From: JAEXOD01 sp963663265
GTDB lineage: Bacteria > Bacteroidota > Ignavibacteria > Ignavibacteriales > Melioribacteraceae
Assembly (NCBI GenBank): GCA_963663265.2
Contig: CAXXXM010000002.1
Location: forward strand, 806,001 to 870,000
Length of the DNA: 64,000 nt
Direction of reading: 5' to 3'
Shown here: positions 61,785 through 64,000 of the stretch, piece by piece
How positions within the stretch are numbered: the stretch's first letter is position 1
Layout: every line of letters starts with the position of its first letter
Notes under the pieces: model-generated
Told to the model about the DNA's origin: nothing
The model's database searches: none
The model's input: only the letters and a program-made list of their open reading frames with translations
Translations under genes and position numbers: made by a program

Positions 61785-64000
61785 GTGAAACTATACGAAA
61801 CGATTCTTTCAATATTAATTCTGATCCCTATATTATCAATTTATTCTCAGGAAAAATCATACTGGGAACAAGTTCCTGAAGAAATAAGAAATAAAAACTC
61901 CTTTAAACGCTATGAATGGTTTTATCGACCACGTACAGATAAAAATGGACTGTTGCCAACTAAACATATAAAATCAGAAATGTTAAAGGAAAAGAATAAA
62001 ATTGCATCGTTAAATAAAGATTTGTCAGGTAATAAAGGAACATCGGATGTGTGGACAAATCGTGGTCCAAGTTCTGTTGATCTTGCTGGTAGTTTCATAT
62101 CACACTGGGGAAAATCGAGTGGACGAGTAAGGTCAATAGCCGTTCATCCAACAAACCCTGATATAGTATATATTGGTGTGGCTGCCGGAGGAATTTGGAA
62201 AACAACAAACGGTGGTTCGTCTTGGGCAGATAAGAGCGGAGATTTGAATTTAATAACTTTTGGAGCAATAGCGATAGATCCTACTAACCCAGAAACCGTT
62301 TATGCCGGCACCGGAGAAGCTCAATATAATTCGAATTATACAACATATTTGGGGGATGGTTTATATAAAAGTACTGATGGCGGTGATAGTTGGACAAAAA
62401 TCACAAATGATTTTGGAGAAAACACACAATTCGCTGATATTGAAGTAAGCCCACATTTTCCAAATCAATTATTAGCAGCTCTTTCAAGTGGGAATTATAA
62501 CTTTGGTACTGCAAGTAACAGGGGTCTTTGGCTAAGTTTGGACGGTGGCTTAACGTGGACAAAAAAAATTGCCGGGAATTTTTTTGATGTCCAATTCCAT
62601 CCTAATCCCCTTTATAAAAAATATTTATTTGCCTCAAGAGGGAGAAATACCGATGAAGACGGCGGATTCTATATCTCTGACGACTCAGGGGTTACATTCT
62701 CGAATAATTCAACCGGGCTACCCGCTGGGCAGCGTATTTCAAGAATGCAGTTTGCTATTTCCCAAAGCGTTCCCACAACAATATACTCTATAGTATATAA
62801 TGAGTATCCTACTCTTTATTTTTTTAATACCGCGGCTTATTCTTCAAACGATATGGGTTTAACATGGGAGTGTATTTCTATAGGTCAGAACATTGCAGGA
62901 AGCTATAACGGTACTGATGTTATTGATCAAGGCTCATATGATCTATGCATAGATATAAATCCAACTAATCCTTTCGATGTAATGTTTGGAAATGTAGAAT
63001 TAAGCAGGACACTCAATGGGCTTGATATAAATTTTATTCGTAATTTAGATGGTCCTTATGGTGGCAGTACTGCATGGGACTGCCCAATTCATGTTGACGT
63101 CCACTCAATTAAATTTGCACCATCCAATTCAAATATAGTCTATGTCGGATGCGATGGTGGAATTTATAAGAGTTCAGATGGTGGTACTACATGGTATGAT
63201 TTAAATAATGGAATAAACACTTTGCAATTTTATAATATCGCTTCACATCCTACTGATCCCAATATTATTTACGGAGGAGCACAGGATAATGGCAATTTTG
63301 CAACAAGTGACGGTGGAGCCACATGGGAATTCAAGTCTTCAGGCGATGGGATGAATTGCTTTTTTGATAGAAACAATGCAAGCAATATATTCATCAGTAC
63401 CCAGTATGGTGCACTTGCTCGCAGTACAGACGGAGGTGTAACTTTTGAAAACTTAATTTCTGGTCAAACAAGTAAAACGGCATGGAATGCACCATTCTGG
63501 CAACATCCTGTCACACCTTCAATAATTTACGCAGCTATTAATAGAAGGATTTACCAATCTACTGATTACGGTGCCGGACCATGGGTCTCGCTTTCTGGAT
63601 GGGAAGCATCAAAAACAATTTCTTCCGTAGCACAATCTCCTATTACTTATACTAATTGGATGGAAGTTGAAAGTCAATACGAAAGTTCTCCCAAGGTTAG
63701 GCGCTCTACGAATGAAGGTGCTTTTTGGGAAACTGTATTAGAATTAACAGGTCCAATTATATTAAATATAGTAGCGGATCCATTTGATGGAGAGACTTTT
63801 TATATGTGTAGGGCAACTTACACTGACAGTATGGTAATGCGAACCACCAATATGGGGGATACGTGGTTAAATATTAGCGTAGGCTTGCCAAGCGTGCCGG
63901 CAAATGATGTTTTTATTGACCCCAAAAATAGAAATCATATTTATGTAGCAAATGATTTCGGTGTTTATTTTAGTAGCATGGCTGGAACTAATAATACATG
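61785..64000 (+). CDS. Secreted BNR/Vps10-type beta-propeller protein (cut by window edge)
   Basis: The frame is open from a GTG at 61785 to the window end (738 codons). GGAG lies five bases before the GTG, and the start gives a signal peptide (VKLYETILSILILIPILSIY then SQ). The rest shows repeated propeller blades with Asp-box-like turns: SIAVHPTNPDIVYIGVAAGG then IWKTTNGGSSWADKS, AIDPTNPETVYAGTGEAQ, LYKSTDGGDSWTKI, GLWLSLDGGLTWTKK and GGIYKSSDGGTTWYDL. This is the sortilin/Vps10 or GH74-like glycosidase fold of large secreted proteins in this group. Whether it is an enzyme is not clear. A type IX sorting domain is expected beyond the edge. Confidence 0.88.
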   Translation, partial: MKLYETILSILILIPILSIYSQEKSYWEQVPEEIRNKNSFKRYEWFYRPRTDKNGLLPTKHIKSEMLKEKNKIASLNKDLSGNKGTSDVWTNRGPSSVDLAGSFISHWGKSSGRVRSIAVHPTNPDIVYIGVAAGGIWKTTNGGSSWADKSGDLNLITFGAIAIDPTNPETVYAGTGEAQYNSNYTTYLGDGLYKSTDGGDSWTKITNDFGENTQFADIEVSPHFPNQLLAALSSGNYNFGTASNRGLWLSLDGGLTWTKKIAGNFFDVQFHPNPLYKKYLFASRGRNTDEDGGFYISDDSGVTFSNNSTGLPAGQRISRMQFAISQSVPTTIYSIVYNEYPTLYFFNTAAYSSNDMGLTWECISIGQNIAGSYNGTDVIDQGSYDLCIDINPTNPFDVMFGNVELSRTLNGLDINFIRNLDGPYGGSTAWDCPIHVDVHSIKFAPSNSNIVYVGCDGGIYKSSDGGTTWYDLNNGINTLQFYNIASHPTDPNIIYGGAQDNGNFATSDGGATWEFKSSGDGMNCFFDRNNASNIFISTQYGALARSTDGGVTFENLISGQTSKTAWNAPFWQHPVTPSIIYAAINRRIYQSTDYGAGPWVSLSGWEASKTISSVAQSPITYTNWMEVESQYESSPKVRRSTNEGAFWETVLELTGPIILNIVADPFDGETFYMCRATYTDSMVMRTTNMGDTWLNISVGLPSVPANDVFIDPKNRNHIYVANDFGVYFSSMAGTNNT

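Noticed and set aside
62569..62793. 74-residue plus-strand frame
   Set aside because: Lies inside the open propeller gene in another frame.

Overview
The window is AT-rich and protein-dense. It looks like a chromosome segment of a member of the Ignavibacteria, on the Bacteroidota/Chlorobiota side of the tree. The main reason is that seven secreted proteins share a C-terminal block of the form NYPNPFNPxTxIxF ... YxxLGxxV ... SSGxYFYxL ... KKMMLxK, the type A sorting signal of the type IX (Por) secretion system in its Ignavibacteria/Melioribacter style. TPR proteins, a LytS/LytTR pair, lipoproteins and a TonB receptor with a carboxypeptidase-like N-terminal domain agree with this. The taxonomic call is inference.

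Region 1 (1-15.4 kb) is a pectin utilisation locus on the minus strand. In transcription order it holds a separate PL10 pectate lyase, then a TonB-dependent receptor, a secreted beta-helix protein of unknown function, a PL9 pectate lyase, a GH28 polygalacturonase, a GH105 unsaturated rhamnogalacturonyl hydrolase, a LacI regulator, a CE8 pectinesterase, a DUF4861 protein and uronate isomerase (cut by the window edge). Lyases and esterase would depolymerise pectin outside the cell, GH28/GH105 would finish the oligomers, and UxaC would feed uronates to central metabolism. LacI-type operator sequences lie upstream of the receptor gene. No SusD is visible.

Region 2 (16-32.2 kb) holds large secreted sorting-domain proteins: a 1044-residue protein, a beta-propeller-like lipoprotein, two tandem M6 metalloproteases with propeller repeats and a YD-like protein. 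An ABC-F ATPase and a TPR protein lie among them. A recurrent hairpin/terminator family sits between these genes.

Region 3 (32.2-43.6 kb) carries a methyltransferase, a YeiH-type transporter, a YCII protein, a LysE exporter, and an overlapping pair coding for a GH130 enzyme and a GT4 glycosyltransferase fused to an alpha/alpha-toroid-like domain. It also carries a B12-binding radical SAM protein with an untracked 38-residue peptide gene beside it, a NarL-type response regulator and a decayed copy of that regulator with an in-frame stop.

Region 4 (43.1-51 kb) contains the most interesting locus, a HipBST-like operon. hipB and hipS are intact, but the hipT kinase is cut to 56 codons and is followed three bases later by a HEPN-motif (RNxxxH) protein gene. 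Three TACC-N8-GGTA palindromes spaced exactly 72 bp apart lie upstream of hipB. A histidine phosphatase, a DUF2867 protein, a second YCII protein and a sensor histidine kinase follow.

Region 5 (51-64 kb) has katG, a LytTR two-component pair, a FISUMP-domain secreted protein and tRNA-Asp followed by a tandem array built on its 3' end. An FGE/fibronectin lipoprotein is bracketed by 98 percent identical 192-bp direct repeats and a hairpin-rich intergenic mosaic. A large BNR/Vps10-type propeller gene runs off the right edge.
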